Below, one piece after another: positions 18,448 through 28,170 of a DNA stretch of 64,000 nucleotides. This stretch comes from Desulfosporosinus lacus DSM 15449. Its GTDB lineage: Bacteria > Bacillota > Desulfitobacteriia > Desulfitobacteriales > Desulfitobacteriaceae. The notes under the pieces were generated by a model. It was not told where the DNA came from and did no database searches. It saw only the letters and a list, made by a program, of their open reading frames with translations. Location: assembly GCF_900129935.1 (NCBI RefSeq), contig NZ_FQXJ01000017.1, forward strand, positions 61,849 through 125,848, written 5' to 3'. Each line of letters starts with the position of its first letter. Position 1 is the first letter of the stretch. A program made the translations under genes and the position numbers.

Positions 18448-18795
18448 ATGGATCAAGTAGAAGAACTTATGCAAAAGAGCATTGAACTAGGTAAAGCTAT
18501 TGCTCAAACAGATGTGTACAAGGAATTTAAGAAGGCTGAGTATGATCTTTTTCAAAATGGAGAAGCACGAAAGTTAGTAGAAGATCTGCAAAAAATGAAG
18601 CAAGAACATCGTGGTAAGATGATGGCCGGTATTGTGTTAACTGAAGCAGAACAGGAAGAACTAAAAGAATTAGAACAAACATGTATACGCAATCGTCAAG
18701 TGTTGTCTTCGAACGAGGCTAACACAAGGTTCCAGGAGTTTATGGAGCAGATATCCAGCAATATAAAAAATGGGATTAAAAGCGTCGATAAATAA
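18448..18795 (+). CDS. YlbF/YmcA family protein
   Basis: 115-residue, all-helical, charged protein that fits the Com_YlbF family: it begins MDQVEELMQKSIELGKAIAQ, has the YKEFKKAEYDLFQNGEA segment and a middle EAEQEELKELEQ helix. In Bacillus, YlbF, YmcA and YaaT form a complex that influences competence, sporulation and RNase Y activity. The role here is open. AAGGAGG precedes ATG 18448. It follows aprA but is separated by two hairpins, so it is probably its own unit. Confidence 0.75.
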   Translation: MDQVEELMQKSIELGKAIAQTDVYKEFKKAEYDLFQNGEARKLVEDLQKMKQEHRGKMMAGIVLTEAEQEELKELEQTCIRNRQVLSSNEANTRFQEFMEQISSNIKNGIKSVDK

Positions 18796-19665
18796 ATGAC
18801 GATAAAGATAATTCATTCCCAGCATACCAACCCCCATTTTGGTTAGATAGAGCGATGATCATAGAGGGAATTAAAGTCCGTGAATATAACACCGGATGAG
18901 CCAATGTTGGAGGGGCACACTAGAAACCTTAATTGATAAATGAGATATTTGGTTTTTCGGTGTACTTTGAATCCATCCAAGGGTAAAACCTGGTGAAAAA
19001 TAAATATCATTCTTAAACAAAAATGGCAACACATAAACGCGGTGACATAAGTCTCTTGCGTTACATGTTTGCCATTTTTTGGCGTTATAAAGTTAATAAT
19101 TAATATATGGATTGCAATAGGATATACTGATTGCTGTAATATTGACTTGATATAATATCAATGCTAATCTACTCTTGATAGATATTTATGAGTCAATAGC
19201 AGAATAGCTTGTGCAAAATATTACGTTTATTCTATATTCATCCATACAGGTATTAAAATAGGTATGTAATATATGAATCTTTGCACTGGAGGTGGAGTGT
19301 AAGGACTTACTCCCACAAGGACTTCCCGGGAACGCAGAGAGGTCTATATAATCAAGGTGGGATGAGTTATTTTAAGAAAAAAGTAGAATTATTTAATAAT
19401 TAGTGAAAAAAATCTTTTACAATTATCTAATAAATCTTCGATCATTTCTGCAAAATGTTTGTTGCTCTTATGATATCTTCATTAAAAACATGGTTGATTA
19501 AATTAGATACACCCTTTCAAAAGAGGATGGAGGGTATTTTTTATCCCCTAAAAAATCTTTGGTATTAGGAATTCAAATGATAATCAAACGATATATGGAT
19601 GATGAAAGTATCCAAAAGTTATGTAGATCAGGTGGAAAATATTCATACTGAAAGGTGGAATTCAC
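18796..19665 (+). other. Large gene-free region between ylbF-like and SulP genes
   Basis: About 870 nt without a credible gene. An odd-centre palindrome TTGATATAATATCAA lies at 19147-19161. Around 19275-19350 a stretch reads like a decayed coding fragment (LCTGGGV-stop-GLTPTRTSRERREV) with an in-frame stop; I cannot assign it. The last 100 nt should hold the SulP promoter, but no clear -35/-10 pair stands out. Confidence 0.35.
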
Positions 19666-21477
19666 TTGTACTTAACACGATTTAAATATATTCCTTTAAT
19701 TGGAACGATTGGAAACTACAAAAAGGAATATTTTAGTAAGGATTTAGTTGCTGCTTTGACAGTAGCTGTAGTAGTTATTCCACAGTCTATGGCCTATGCA
19801 TTGATTGCGGGTGTTAATCCGGTTTACGGTCTGTATACGGCTATCGTATCGACTATTATTGCTTCAGCTTTTGGAAGCTCTAATCACATCATTGCCGGAC
19901 CGACTAATGCAATTGCGCTGCTCGTGGCAGGCACCCTTGGTAGCTATATGGGACAAGAAAATGTCTATCAAATGCTTTTTTTGATGACTTTTATGGTGGG
20001 TATCTTACAGATACTTTTTGGTGTTATTAAACTGGGTAAAGTAATCAATTTTGTGTCTCATTCTGTAGTTATTGGTTTTACTGCTGGTGCGGGTGTATTA
20101 ATTGGACTCGGCCAACTGAGCACACTGTTAAGTATATCCATTAAAGATTCAGCTCATATGTCAACCATTCAAAAATTTTATTATGTTATGACTCACCTAA
20201 GTGAAACCAATTTATATGCCCTTGGACTTGGTGTTATGACCATGGCGATTATTATAATTTGTAAAAAGATCAATAAGAAACTCCCTGGTGCTTTAATCGG
20301 AATTGTAATCCCAATTATTTTTATTGTTATTTTTTCTTTAGATCAGAAGGGCGTAAAACTAACTGGCGTTATTCCATCTTCATTGCCACCATTCAAAATG
20401 ATACAATTCGACATTACTGCTATGCAGAATCTTTTCGGTGGGGCAATAGCAATAGCTATTATCGGATTAGTTGAAGCCATAGCAATTGCTAAATCCATAG
20501 CGACTACCTCACGACAAAAAATCGATGCCAACCAAGAATTTATAGCACAAGGTTTAGCAAACGCCGGTGCTTCATTCTTTCAGTGCTTTGCTGGTTCGGG
20601 TTCATTCACACGTTCTGCGATCAATTACCAAAGTGGTGCAGTTACCAGAATCGCCGGAATGCTGTCAGGTGTGATAGTAGCCATAGTCCTTGTGTTTTTT
20701 GCTCGATTTGCCCAGTTTATTCCGAATCCATGTCTCGCAGGAGTGATTTTAGTTATCGCCTATAACATGGTGGATAAAAAGGAAATAAAGCATATAGTCA
20801 AAGTAGGCAGATTCAAATCTGATTCGCTTGCAATGTGGGCAACCTGTATCGCAACAATTCTGATGCCTCATCTTGACGTTGCAATCTATACGGGCATAGC
20901 ACTTTCCATAGCTTTGTACCTTAAAGATACTAACAAAGCCCCGTTGAAAATCCTCGTTCCATCGCAAGAAAAAAATGGGCATGTTATTGAAAAAGAAGTA
21001 AGAGCGTTAAAGGATAAAGCAGATATTGTAATTATTCAGCCGGAAGGAAATCTCTTCTTTGGCTCTGCGGAAGATCTTCAGACCAAGCTGGATGACTTAG
21101 TTGATAAATCTAAGGTGTTTATCCTGAGGATGAAGTATGTTGCAACAATAGATTTGACGGCCTTAGGTGCTTTGAAGGTATTTATTAGGACCGTCAGAGA
21201 ATCAGGTGGAATTGTTATCTTTAGTGGTGTAAAATCGGAATTCAATTCATTACTGACGAATTCGAATGTTACTTCAGATATAGGAGAAGACAACATCTTT
21301 ATGTCAGAAAATGAAATTTTCGCCTCTTCAACTAATGCCTTAGAGAGGGCCAGAACTGTTTTAAGTTGTGAAGTTAGTGCAGATAAAGAAAAATCAGCAG
21401 CGTGCACTCTGCTAGAATCTGAAACTGCTGCTAATACGGGCCCAAGTGTTATAAATAAGAACACCGCTTCCTTATGA
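19666..21477 (+). CDS. SulP family anion permease with STAS domain (copy 1)
   Basis: 603-residue SLC26/SulP transporter, probably for sulfate or a similar anion. The N-terminal ~420 residues are hydrophobic with family marks (VVVIPQSMAYALIAGVNPVYGLY and IIAGPTNAIALLVAG read in sequence; also NAGASFFQCFAGSGSFTRSA). A C-terminal STAS domain begins near residue 450 (VIIQPEGNLFFGSAEDL ... ATIDLTALGAL). TTG start at 19666 follows AAAGGTGG. The usp gene 37 nt downstream is likely co-transcribed. Close relative of the 26170-27903 product. Confidence 0.9.
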   Translation: MYLTRFKYIPLIGTIGNYKKEYFSKDLVAALTVAVVVIPQSMAYALIAGVNPVYGLYTAIVSTIIASAFGSSNHIIAGPTNAIALLVAGTLGSYMGQENVYQMLFLMTFMVGILQILFGVIKLGKVINFVSHSVVIGFTAGAGVLIGLGQLSTLLSISIKDSAHMSTIQKFYYVMTHLSETNLYALGLGVMTMAIIIICKKINKKLPGALIGIVIPIIFIVIFSLDQKGVKLTGVIPSSLPPFKMIQFDITAMQNLFGGAIAIAIIGLVEAIAIAKSIATTSRQKIDANQEFIAQGLANAGASFFQCFAGSGSFTRSAINYQSGAVTRIAGMLSGVIVAIVLVFFARFAQFIPNPCLAGVILVIAYNMVDKKEIKHIVKVGRFKSDSLAMWATCIATILMPHLDVAIYTGIALSIALYLKDTNKAPLKILVPSQEKNGHVIEKEVRALKDKADIVIIQPEGNLFFGSAEDLQTKLDDLVDKSKVFILRMKYVATIDLTALGALKVFIRTVRESGGIVIFSGVKSEFNSLLTNSNVTSDIGEDNIFMSENEIFASSTNALERARTVLSCEVSADKEKSAACTLLESETAANTGPSVINKNTASL

Positions 21478-21514
21478 ACAAGAAAGCAGTGTAAATGTGA
21501 AGGAGGTTTTTGGC

Positions 21515-22054
21515 ATGAGTGATTCAAAGTTTAATGTACTTCTTTATTCTGATGGGTCTCAGCAGGCTTTTTCTGCGGCTGTTTATTCTGCCAACCTACT
21601 AAGAAAAATGCCGAACATGCAATTAACGATCGTACAGGTTCAAGAAAGTGATGAAGGTTCGATGGGGGTTGAGTATAGTTGGATTGATACTTGGCCGGTC
21701 AGTCCTACCTCGGAATGGATGAAACGCGTCATTGAATCTGATACGAATGTCAGAAGTTTGTATAATGATATACTCACTACAACCAATGGAATATTTACGG
21801 AAAGAGTCAAGGATGTCAATCACCATGTAATATACTGTAATCCGAGTATTACAGATACTGTAGACGCTCTTCTCGAGTATGCAGAGAAGAAACATTTTAA
21901 ATTAATCATTATGGGTACACGAGGACTTACTACGTTAAAAGGATTGATTTTTGGTTGTATTGCACACAACGTCCTTAACAGATCTCCCATACCTGTGTTA
22001 TTGATTAAGAAGTTACCTCAAGACTTTATTGACAGCTATTGCTCAGACACCTGA
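21515..22054 (+). CDS. Universal stress protein, extended type (usp1)
   Basis: 179-residue UspA-like protein, one of four related copies here (also 36572, 40887, 41645). It starts KFNVLLYSDGSQQAF and ends with the nucleotide loop MGTRGLTTLKGLIFGCIA, which keeps the G-x2-G-x9-G spacing but has Cys where canonical ATP-binding Usps have Ser/Thr. A shared C-terminal extension KKLPQDFIDSYC follows the usual end of the fold. AAGGAGG lies 8 nt before ATG 21515. Pairing with a SulP gene suggests a role tied to transporter regulation; SulP-Usp links are known, though usually as fusions or neighbours. Confidence 0.8.
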   Translation: MSDSKFNVLLYSDGSQQAFSAAVYSANLLRKMPNMQLTIVQVQESDEGSMGVEYSWIDTWPVSPTSEWMKRVIESDTNVRSLYNDILTTTNGIFTERVKDVNHHVIYCNPSITDTVDALLEYAEKKHFKLIIMGTRGLTTLKGLIFGCIAHNVLNRSPIPVLLIKKLPQDFIDSYCSDT

Positions 22055-22144
22055 TTTTGCATTCTGAAGAGTATTTATGAATTATAAGAGTTAGCTTTGT
22101 GTGTGCAAATTCGTCTTGTGATTCGTCTGTCCGCAGAACAATTG

Positions 22145-22175
22145 GCCCCGCAGAGAAATTGTCTCTCTGCGGGGC
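22145..22175 (+). terminator. Rho-independent terminator after usp1
   Basis: Arms GCCCCGCAGAGA (22145-22156) and TCTCTGCGGGGC (22164-22175) with a 7-nt loop, followed by TTTTAA. Confidence 0.9.
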
Positions 22176-22307
22176 TTTTAATGTCTTATAAACAAATCTG
22201 CTTATTCCATCTTAAATTATATCATTCACATATTCAATTTTAGCTATACATTCATCGAGCCGTTTCGTATGTTGTAGTAATCCTTCAAACAGAAAGGTGG
22301 GATCGGG

Positions 22308-22925
22308 TTGTCCGGTATAACACTTAATGAAGATATGCCTTCGGTTGATAAGATGAAGAGGGAGTCAGGTGAAAGAACCTATCCAATTTGGCTATTATTT
22401 AATCCGAAACATCCGGCTGTTCGCCACTATATTTGGACGCCCGTATTAGCAGAAATACAGGACAGAGTATATAGGGAACTGCGTACAAGGATAGATGCCT
22501 CAAAAATATATATTAGGAGTGCTGTTAATGATAGTAGAATAGTTCCCAATACTCTAAATTGGTGGGATACCAAAGTAGCTGCAGAGATACAACAGTTTAG
22601 AGATATTGCTCTTGAGTATGAACCAAAGGTTCTTATTTCCTTTGGGGCCTTTCCATTTGAATTTGTAAGACGTGTTTACGAGATAAAACCCGAAAAAGGT
22701 CCTAAGTCTTGGGGAACAACTAACTTAGGGGATGAATTTGGAAAATCAATGGAAAACTTTGATATAAATAAAACTAATATAGTTCCATTGCTACGTAGAG
22801 TAGTTTCAAGTGATAAGTTTATAGAAGATCCCAGTTATTCCGAGAATTACTTTCATTATGTTGGAACAAAGATAGCGGATAAGATTATCGAGAATAAAGA
22901 AAGTCTTAAAATATGGATGGACTAA
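22308..22925 (+). CDS. Conserved hypothetical protein, five-copy paralog family, copy P1
   Basis: I do not recognise this 205-residue family. Copies P1-P5 share YPIWLL-NPK-P, IW-PVL-EIQD-VYRE, IYIRSAV-D, IVPNTLNWW, PK-LISFGAFPFEF-RRVYE, EKGPK-W, NFDI--TNI-PLLRR and a C-terminal KIAEKIIENK-SL-IW. The segment PKVLISFGAFPFEF faintly recalls the '-P-vivslG--A' strand of uracil-DNA-glycosylase-like folds, but no catalytic motif is clear. Soluble, no membrane segment. TTG start at 22308 follows GAAAGGTGGG at a 6-nt distance, a leader shared with P2 and P3. It is a single-gene unit between two terminators. Confidence 0.7.
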   Translation: MSGITLNEDMPSVDKMKRESGERTYPIWLLFNPKHPAVRHYIWTPVLAEIQDRVYRELRTRIDASKIYIRSAVNDSRIVPNTLNWWDTKVAAEIQQFRDIALEYEPKVLISFGAFPFEFVRRVYEIKPEKGPKSWGTTNLGDEFGKSMENFDINKTNIVPLLRRVVSSDKFIEDPSYSENYFHYVGTKIADKIIENKESLKIWMD

Positions 22926-22962
22926 GCCTATAGAGTCTTGATTTAAAATTCAATGAAACTTT

Positions 22963-22997
22963 AGCTCCGAATAATAAGTATATCGTCGGGGCTTTTT
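22963..22997 (+). terminator. Terminator after P1
   Basis: AGCTCCGA (22963-22970) pairs with TCGGGGCT (22986-22993) with one wobble, followed by TTTTT. Confidence 0.75.
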
Positions 22998-23316
22998 AAA
23001 TTTCTCGTAAATACCTTATAATCATAATAATATAAGTGGATTATGAAGAAATGGTTTTGAAGTGGATAAAACGGACATAATGATTATTTGTAATTACCGG
23101 ACAAGGAGATTTATAAATATACATTGTAAATATTTACAATCTAACTATGGTCAGAGGGAGTTAAAGAGATATTTTTCAGGAAATATGTTGGTTTTGAAAG
23201 ATTCGCTAATGCTTCAGGGCATATATACTTTCAGGGTATTTATACTTGTTGTCCAATTTTTTTATAGAACAAGGTTGAATGATCAATAAATATATGCTTG
23301 ATATTAAGTATATTAA

Positions 23317-23494
23317 TTATGAGCATATTGTTTTCCACTAGACACAATTGTGTCATAATGATAATCTCTAATTGTGAGAAAAGACACAATAAGAGAAAGG
23401 AGTTAGATAATCTTAGTACTGAATAGCTCATCAAGGTTACCTCTTACGATATAATTATAAAGCCGCCTTGAAAGGCCGCTAAGAAATTTGATCG
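23317..23494 (+). repeat. Dispersed intergenic element, copy A (upstream of P2)
   Basis: One of four copies (A here; C 31569-31825; D 35859-36050; E 37589-37894). The 5' box reads TTATGAGCATATTGTTTTCC then ACTAGACACA; it contains GACACAATTGTGTC, a perfect palindrome, and an AATTGTGA half-site. The 3' part is a hairpin GCCGCCTT-GA-AAGGCCGC (23462-23479) followed by TAAGAAATTTGATCG. The middle differs between copies. Likely a promoter plus leader module. The preceding 300 nt from P1 hold nothing else that I can support. Confidence 0.65.
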
Positions 23495-23610
23495 TAGTAT
23501 TAAAATCTAAACAGTGAAAATTTACGACCGTTCTCAGTAATCCTGACTAAACAGGGAGCGAATTCTTTCGCTGGCTGTGGCAGTACAGAAAATGAAAGGT
23601 GGGGGTTGAT

Positions 23611-24243
23611 TTGTCCTGCTTAACTTTAAATGACTCTCAGTCTGATGGTGAGAATATGAAAAGAGAATTAGGGGAAAGAGCTTATCCCATATGGCTGTTA
23701 ATTAATCCAAAATACCCTGCAGTTCGCCATGATATCTGGAGACCTGTATTAGATGAGATACAGGACAGAGTATTTAGGGAATTGCATACAAGAATAGATA
23801 CCTCGAACATTTATATCAGGAGTGCTGTAAGCGACGGAGGAATAGTTCCTAATACCCTAAATTGGTGGGGCAAGGAAGTAGCAAAAGAGATCGAGTTTTA
23901 CAGAGAGATTGCTCATATTCACAAGCCAAAAATGCTGATTTCTTTTGGTGCATTTCCTTTTGAGTTTGCGAGGCGCGTCTACGAAGTCAAACCGGAAAAA
24001 GGCCCTAAGGCTTGGAGCTCATCTATTTTAAAAGATGAATTTGAAAATTCAATGGATAATTTTGATATAAATCAAACTAACAGGATTCCTTTACTGCGCA
24101 GAGTCATTGCTACTGATAAGTTCATAGAAACTAGCAATTGTTTATCTCAGACAGACAGGGAGACTTACTTCCAACACGTTGGTTCAAAAATCGCTGAAAA
24201 GATAATTGCGAACAAGGATTATCTTGATATTTGGATTAAGTAA
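23611..24243 (+). CDS. Conserved hypothetical protein, paralog family, copy P2
   Basis: 210 residues, closest to P1. It keeps the whole core: YPIWLLINPKYP, IW-PVLDEIQDRVFRE, IYIRSAVSD, IVPNTLNWWG, PKMLISFGAFPFEFARRVYE, EKGPKAW, NFDINQTN-IPLLRRV and SKIAEKII. I choose TTG 23611 rather than GTG 23599 because the GAAAGGTGGG leader then sits at the same distance as in P1, and the N termini align (MSCLTLND with MSGITLNE). Downstream, 88 nt separate it from the NtrC-type regulator. Function unknown. Confidence 0.7.
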   Translation: MSCLTLNDSQSDGENMKRELGERAYPIWLLINPKYPAVRHDIWRPVLDEIQDRVFRELHTRIDTSNIYIRSAVSDGGIVPNTLNWWGKEVAKEIEFYREIAHIHKPKMLISFGAFPFEFARRVYEVKPEKGPKAWSSSILKDEFENSMDNFDINQTNRIPLLRRVIATDKFIETSNCLSQTDRETYFQHVGSKIAEKIIANKDYLDIWIK

Positions 24244-24331
24244 ACTTCAACGACCGGAATCAATGTGTGGACGTTAAAGGGCCAGTCCGGATTTGTAACT
24301 CATTTTAAGTTAATTGAAGGAGGTGTTTTTA

Positions 24332-25687
24332 TTGAATAAGATCCTTATCATTGATGATGAAGAGCATCTATGTTGGGCTCTCGAGAAAGGCCTCCGTCAG
24401 GAAGGATATCAAGTGATGACTTCCACGCGAGGGAAAGAAGGCCTGGAACTAATTCAGAATGAAACACCTTCCTTGGTCATTCTTGATCTCAAAATGCCTG
24501 AAATGGATGGGTTAGAGGTATTGGTTAAGGCCAAAGACCTCATCCCAAAGCTTCCGGTAATTATGATAACTGCTCACGGCTCAATAGACACTGCTATCGA
24601 AGCTATGAAGTTGGGAGCAATAGACTATATTGCCAAACCATTTGACCTAGACGAACTCAAGATAGTCGTGAAAAAGGCCTTAATGGTAAGCCATTTGCGG
24701 GAGGAAGTTGTTTTTTTACGCTCTGAACTGAACAAAAAACATGCACGGATTTTAGGCAACAGTCCAGCGATTCAAGAAGTTAACACTCTTGTAGAAAGGG
24801 TCGCCGACAGTAATGCTACAGTATTTATTACAGGAGAGAGCGGGACTGGCAAAGAGGTAACTGCGCTTTCGATTCACAACCTAAGCTATCGCCGCGAAAA
24901 ATCTTATGTGCCTATTAACTGTGCTGCACTGCCAGAGTCTTTACTGGAAAGTGAACTATTTGGACATGAAAAGGGTGCCTTTACAGGTGCAGTGGTCAGA
25001 AAATTAGGCCGTTTTGAACTGGCTGATAAAGGAACGCTGTTCTTAGATGAGGTTACTGAAATGCCTCTGTCTATGCAAGTGAAATTGCTAAGAGTTCTTC
25101 AGGAAAGACAGTTTGAAAGGGTTGGAGGCACAGAAAGTATAAAAATAGATGTAAGAGTTATTGCAGCAACTAATCGTGACCCTTTAGAGTGTGTTAAACG
25201 AGGCACTTTTCGGGAGGATCTGTACTACCGATTAAATGTATTGCCGATTCACATTCCGCCCTTAAGACAAAGATCAGAAGATATATCCCTATTGACTATG
25301 CACTTTCTTCAAAAATTTAACCCTGCTCAGGAACAAATGATCTCTTCAGATGCGATGGGATTATTAATGAACTATGAGTGGCCTGGGAACATCCGAGAGT
25401 TACAAAACGTCATTGAAAGGTCGGTTATCCTCTCTCAGGGTAATGAGATTAAGGTGCAACATTTACCAAAGGAAATTCAAAAAGCTGATTTAAGAAAAAA
25501 CGAGTTAGATAGAGGTTTGATTCTAAATTTCCCAGACAAGGGGATATCCTTTGATGAGGTTGAAAGAGAGCTGATTCTGAAGGCTCTTGAGAAAAGCAGG
25601 GGAAATCAAACTAAAGCGGCTCAACTTCTAGGCCTTACTCGGTCGGCGCTTCTATACAGGGCTCAAAAGTACCAAGTAAGGTTGTAA
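24332..25687 (+). CDS. Sigma-54-dependent response regulator, NtrC family
   Basis: 451 residues. Receiver domain 1-120 with phospho-acceptor D52 in LVILDLKMPEMDG and K102; central AAA+ domain with Walker A GESGTGKE (168-175), the sigma-54 contact loop GAFTGA (215-220) and Walker B GTLFLDE (234-240); C-terminal Fis-type helix-turn-helix NQTKAAQLLGLTRSALLYR. It should activate sigma-54 promoters on phosphorylation. Two such promoters lie 2.3 and 3.8 kb downstream, and a histidine kinase at 29708 is the likely partner. TTG start at 24332 has AAGGAGG 8 nt upstream. Confidence 0.93.
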   Translation: MNKILIIDDEEHLCWALEKGLRQEGYQVMTSTRGKEGLELIQNETPSLVILDLKMPEMDGLEVLVKAKDLIPKLPVIMITAHGSIDTAIEAMKLGAIDYIAKPFDLDELKIVVKKALMVSHLREEVVFLRSELNKKHARILGNSPAIQEVNTLVERVADSNATVFITGESGTGKEVTALSIHNLSYRREKSYVPINCAALPESLLESELFGHEKGAFTGAVVRKLGRFELADKGTLFLDEVTEMPLSMQVKLLRVLQERQFERVGGTESIKIDVRVIAATNRDPLECVKRGTFREDLYYRLNVLPIHIPPLRQRSEDISLLTMHFLQKFNPAQEQMISSDAMGLLMNYEWPGNIRELQNVIERSVILSQGNEIKVQHLPKEIQKADLRKNELDRGLILNFPDKGISFDEVERELILKALEKSRGNQTKAAQLLGLTRSALLYRAQKYQVRL

Positions 25688-25775
25688 CGAATCACGGTAT
25701 TCTAAAAGTAATTCAAAGCTGCTTTGTAGGAGAATTAAACGTTAACGAGTTATATCTTAGGGAGGGATATATATC

Positions 25776-26042
25776 ATGAACGAAACCTCTAAGTGTAGCC
25801 GATGTATTAATATGGAGTTATGCCATATTCGCTCTAATCTTAACAGGATAATTCAGGAAGTCATTAAAAAATCGGAAGCAGATATACAACAATCGTCACC
25901 CAAAGAGATAGACTATATGATCTTTACAGACATTTCGATAATCCCAACCCGATGCGAATATTATAAATGCCGTCATGAGTCGTCTGAAGAACGTAGGCGT
26001 TTATTCACATTTAGGAGAACTATGGCAACTGCTGCTGTATAA
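25776..26042 (+). CDS. Small cysteine-containing protein of unknown function
   Basis: 88 residues, not recognised. The N terminus carries C-x2-C-x5-C (CSRCINMELC) and two more cysteines lie in RCEYYKC, so a zinc or iron-sulfur site is possible. GGGAGGG precedes ATG 25776 at good spacing, 88 nt after the NtrC-type gene, so they may be one transcript. It is followed by a bidirectional terminator. Confidence 0.6.
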   Translation: MNETSKCSRCINMELCHIRSNLNRIIQEVIKKSEADIQQSSPKEIDYMIFTDISIIPTRCEYYKCRHESSEERRRLFTFRRTMATAAV

Positions 26043-26123
26043 TGCGTTCTTTGTTTCGTTTCCATGCCCGTCAATTATGTTCGAAGCGAGGAGAGTATTA
26101 TTAATCATTCGATATCTCAAACT

Positions 26124-26154
26124 CCCCCTTAAGGATAAACTATCTTTGAGGGGG
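26124..26154. terminator. Bidirectional terminator between convergent genes
   Basis: Arms 26124-26137 and 26141-26154 pair over 14 positions with two wobbles around AAC. It lies between the rightward Cys-protein gene and the leftward SulP gene. Confidence 0.75.
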
Positions 26155-26169
26155 TTATGTTTGATTACA

Positions 26170-27903
26170 TCACCTAGTTAAATATGCTTGAGCAGATATC
26201 TTTTCGGTTTTATAACTCACGTTTCGGACAAACGAACTTGCTTCGTCCAGAGCCTTCCCGGATGTGGCAAATACCTCATCGTCTTCCATGAAGATATTCT
26301 CTATTCCAACATGTTGAATAATGTGCATTTTATCTAACATACGTAATATTTTAGGAGTGACTCCAGATAGAATAACTCTCTTTTCTTCCGCTAATGCACG
26401 GTTAATAAATCCCTCGATAACTTCCAAAGCAGTAATATCGATTATTAATACACTTTTGAAACGAATAAGGAAAACCTTAGAGTTGGAGTAAGAGTCACTC
26501 AACTTCTTGTCCAAATCGGCCGAGGAACCAAAATATAAATTTCCTTCTAGTTGAAGAATTGAGATAGATGTGTCTTGTCCATTGCCGATTTGCTCCACAA
26601 ATTGCCCATCATTCCCTCTGACCGGTTCAAGAGTTTTGACAGTTGCTACACCGGAATCTTTGAGATAGAGCAATAATGAGATTGCAACTCCAGCATAAAT
26701 AGCTTGTTCTAAATGAGGTGCGAAGACGGTAGTCAACATGGTTACGAGCAATACTGCGGCATCATTGCGGTTGGTTGTTAATACTTTTGCTAAAGCTTTT
26801 TTATCAATCATGGAGTAGGCAACCAGCATGATAACCCCAGCCAAACTCGCATTTGGGATATACCTCGCAAAGGGTGCGAAAAAAACCAAAACCATGAGTA
26901 TTATCAGGCCTACCAGTACGCCGGTTACTCTTGTTTTACCCCCATTTTGATAAGTAATAGCCGAACGAGTAAAGGAACCGGAACCTGCTATACTGCTAAA
27001 AAAAGAACCTCCTAAATTTGCCATTCCCTGGCCTATAAATTCCTGATTTGGATCTATTTTTTGATGTGTTTTAGAGGCGATGGCCTTGGAGATTGATACT
27101 GCTTCAACCAAACCAATAATAGCTATGACAACTGCCCCTGTTCCCAAATCACCGATAGCCGAGAGAGTGAAATTAGGTATACTTAAAGGCGGGATGGCTT
27201 GAGGTATTTGCCCTACAACCTTAACTCCATATTTTTCTAAGCCTAAAATCATTACTAAAAGTACTGAGAAAATAACCCCTAATAAAGCTCCGGGCAAATT
27301 TTTATTAATTCTTTTAAGGAATATTATTACTGCCATAGTAAAGATTCCAATACTAAAGGCGTGATAATTAATTTTATCAATACTTTGAAAACATGCAATA
27401 ACCTTGCCTATACTCGAAAGGTGTCCACTTGTCAACGTAATACCCATTAAATTATTAAGTTGTCCCATAGCGATGATAATACCTGCTCCGGCGGTAAAGC
27501 CAACTATTACTGCGTGGGAAACATAGTTGACTAGAGAGCCCAGTCTCAGAACACCCATTGTAAGCTGAATGGTTCCCACTAAAAATGTTAGAAGAAATAA
27601 GTTGCCAAAAAAATTTTCACTCCCGACAAAGGGTATCATGTAGGACGCTATTAAGAGACAGATGGCGTTAGTAGGTCCCGTGGCTAACTGATTGGAACTG
27701 CCAAAGGAGGATGCGATGATTGTTAGCACAATACCGGAGTAGAGGCCGTAAGCCGGGTGTACACCTGCGATCATTGCATACGCCATAGTTTGTGGTAAAG
27801 CAACTACGGCAACTGTTAGCGCAGCAATCAAATCAAATCTGAAATTTCTTTTATCATAATTGATTAAGGTATCTAGAATCGGGATAAATTTGACAATGTT
27901 CAT
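26170..27903 (-). CDS. SulP family anion permease with STAS domain (copy 2), sigma-54-type promoter
   Basis: 577-residue SLC26/SulP transporter, strongly similar to the 19666 product. Marks: AVVALPQTMAYAMIAGVHPAY, GPTNAICLLIAS, NLGGSFFSSIAGSGSFTRSA, then a C-terminal STAS domain (ILQLEGNLYFGSSADL ... LIIDITALEVI). I use ATG 27903, which aligns with copy 1 and has GGGGGG upstream; a GTG at 27999 would begin only about 5 nt after the predicted transcription start. A near-perfect sigma-54 promoter lies at 28015-28030, so expression probably depends on the nearby NtrC-type regulator. Confidence 0.9.
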   Translation of the reverse strand: MNIVKFIPILDTLINYDKRNFRFDLIAALTVAVVALPQTMAYAMIAGVHPAYGLYSGIVLTIIASSFGSSNQLATGPTNAICLLIASYMIPFVGSENFFGNLFLLTFLVGTIQLTMGVLRLGSLVNYVSHAVIVGFTAGAGIIIAMGQLNNLMGITLTSGHLSSIGKVIACFQSIDKINYHAFSIGIFTMAVIIFLKRINKNLPGALLGVIFSVLLVMILGLEKYGVKVVGQIPQAIPPLSIPNFTLSAIGDLGTGAVVIAIIGLVEAVSISKAIASKTHQKIDPNQEFIGQGMANLGGSFFSSIAGSGSFTRSAITYQNGGKTRVTGVLVGLIILMVLVFFAPFARYIPNASLAGVIMLVAYSMIDKKALAKVLTTNRNDAAVLLVTMLTTVFAPHLEQAIYAGVAISLLLYLKDSGVATVKTLEPVRGNDGQFVEQIGNGQDTSISILQLEGNLYFGSSADLDKKLSDSYSNSKVFLIRFKSVLIIDITALEVIEGFINRALAEEKRVILSGVTPKILRMLDKMHIIQHVGIENIFMEDDEVFATSGKALDEASSFVRNVSYKTEKISAQAYLTR

Positions 27904-28014
27904 AATTATTGCCCCCCAACAAAGTAAATTGTGAAACATGGTGCGTTTTAAGGCGATTCTCTGACGTCCAAGAACTACCTTCCATTTATCTAAGTGCACT
28001 CAATTAGTTATTGA

Positions 28015-28030
28015 TGCAATTATCATGCCA
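28015..28030 (-). promoter_or_regulatory. Sigma-54 (-24/-12) promoter for SulP copy 2
   Basis: Read on the minus strand: TGGCATGATAATTGCA. It matches TGGCAYN5TTGCW in full with the correct GG-to-GC spacing. The predicted start of transcription is near 28004, about 100 nt before the SulP ATG. Confidence 0.85.
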
Positions 28031-28170
28031 GCAATATTACTTCAATTCATCCAGATGTTTGTGTTATTTTAGACATATAAATCTGTTGGCGAGTCAATAT
28101 CTAGGGTTCAAAAGAACCGAGGAACCTGTTTTCTCCCGAATTATTGCTCTTTACAACAGGAATTCATTAT

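Noticed and set aside
19275..19350. Remnant of a transposase or reverse transcriptase
   Set aside because: Only about 20 codons with an in-frame stop; no family signature.
22308..22925. Firm assignment of the P family as uracil-DNA glycosylases
   Set aside because: Only a loose strand-motif resemblance; catalytic motifs (GxxPG, HPS) are not present in recognisable form.
23062..23289. A 75-codon GTG-start open frame between P1 and P2
   Set aside because: No ribosome binding site, odd composition, and AT-rich non-coding look.
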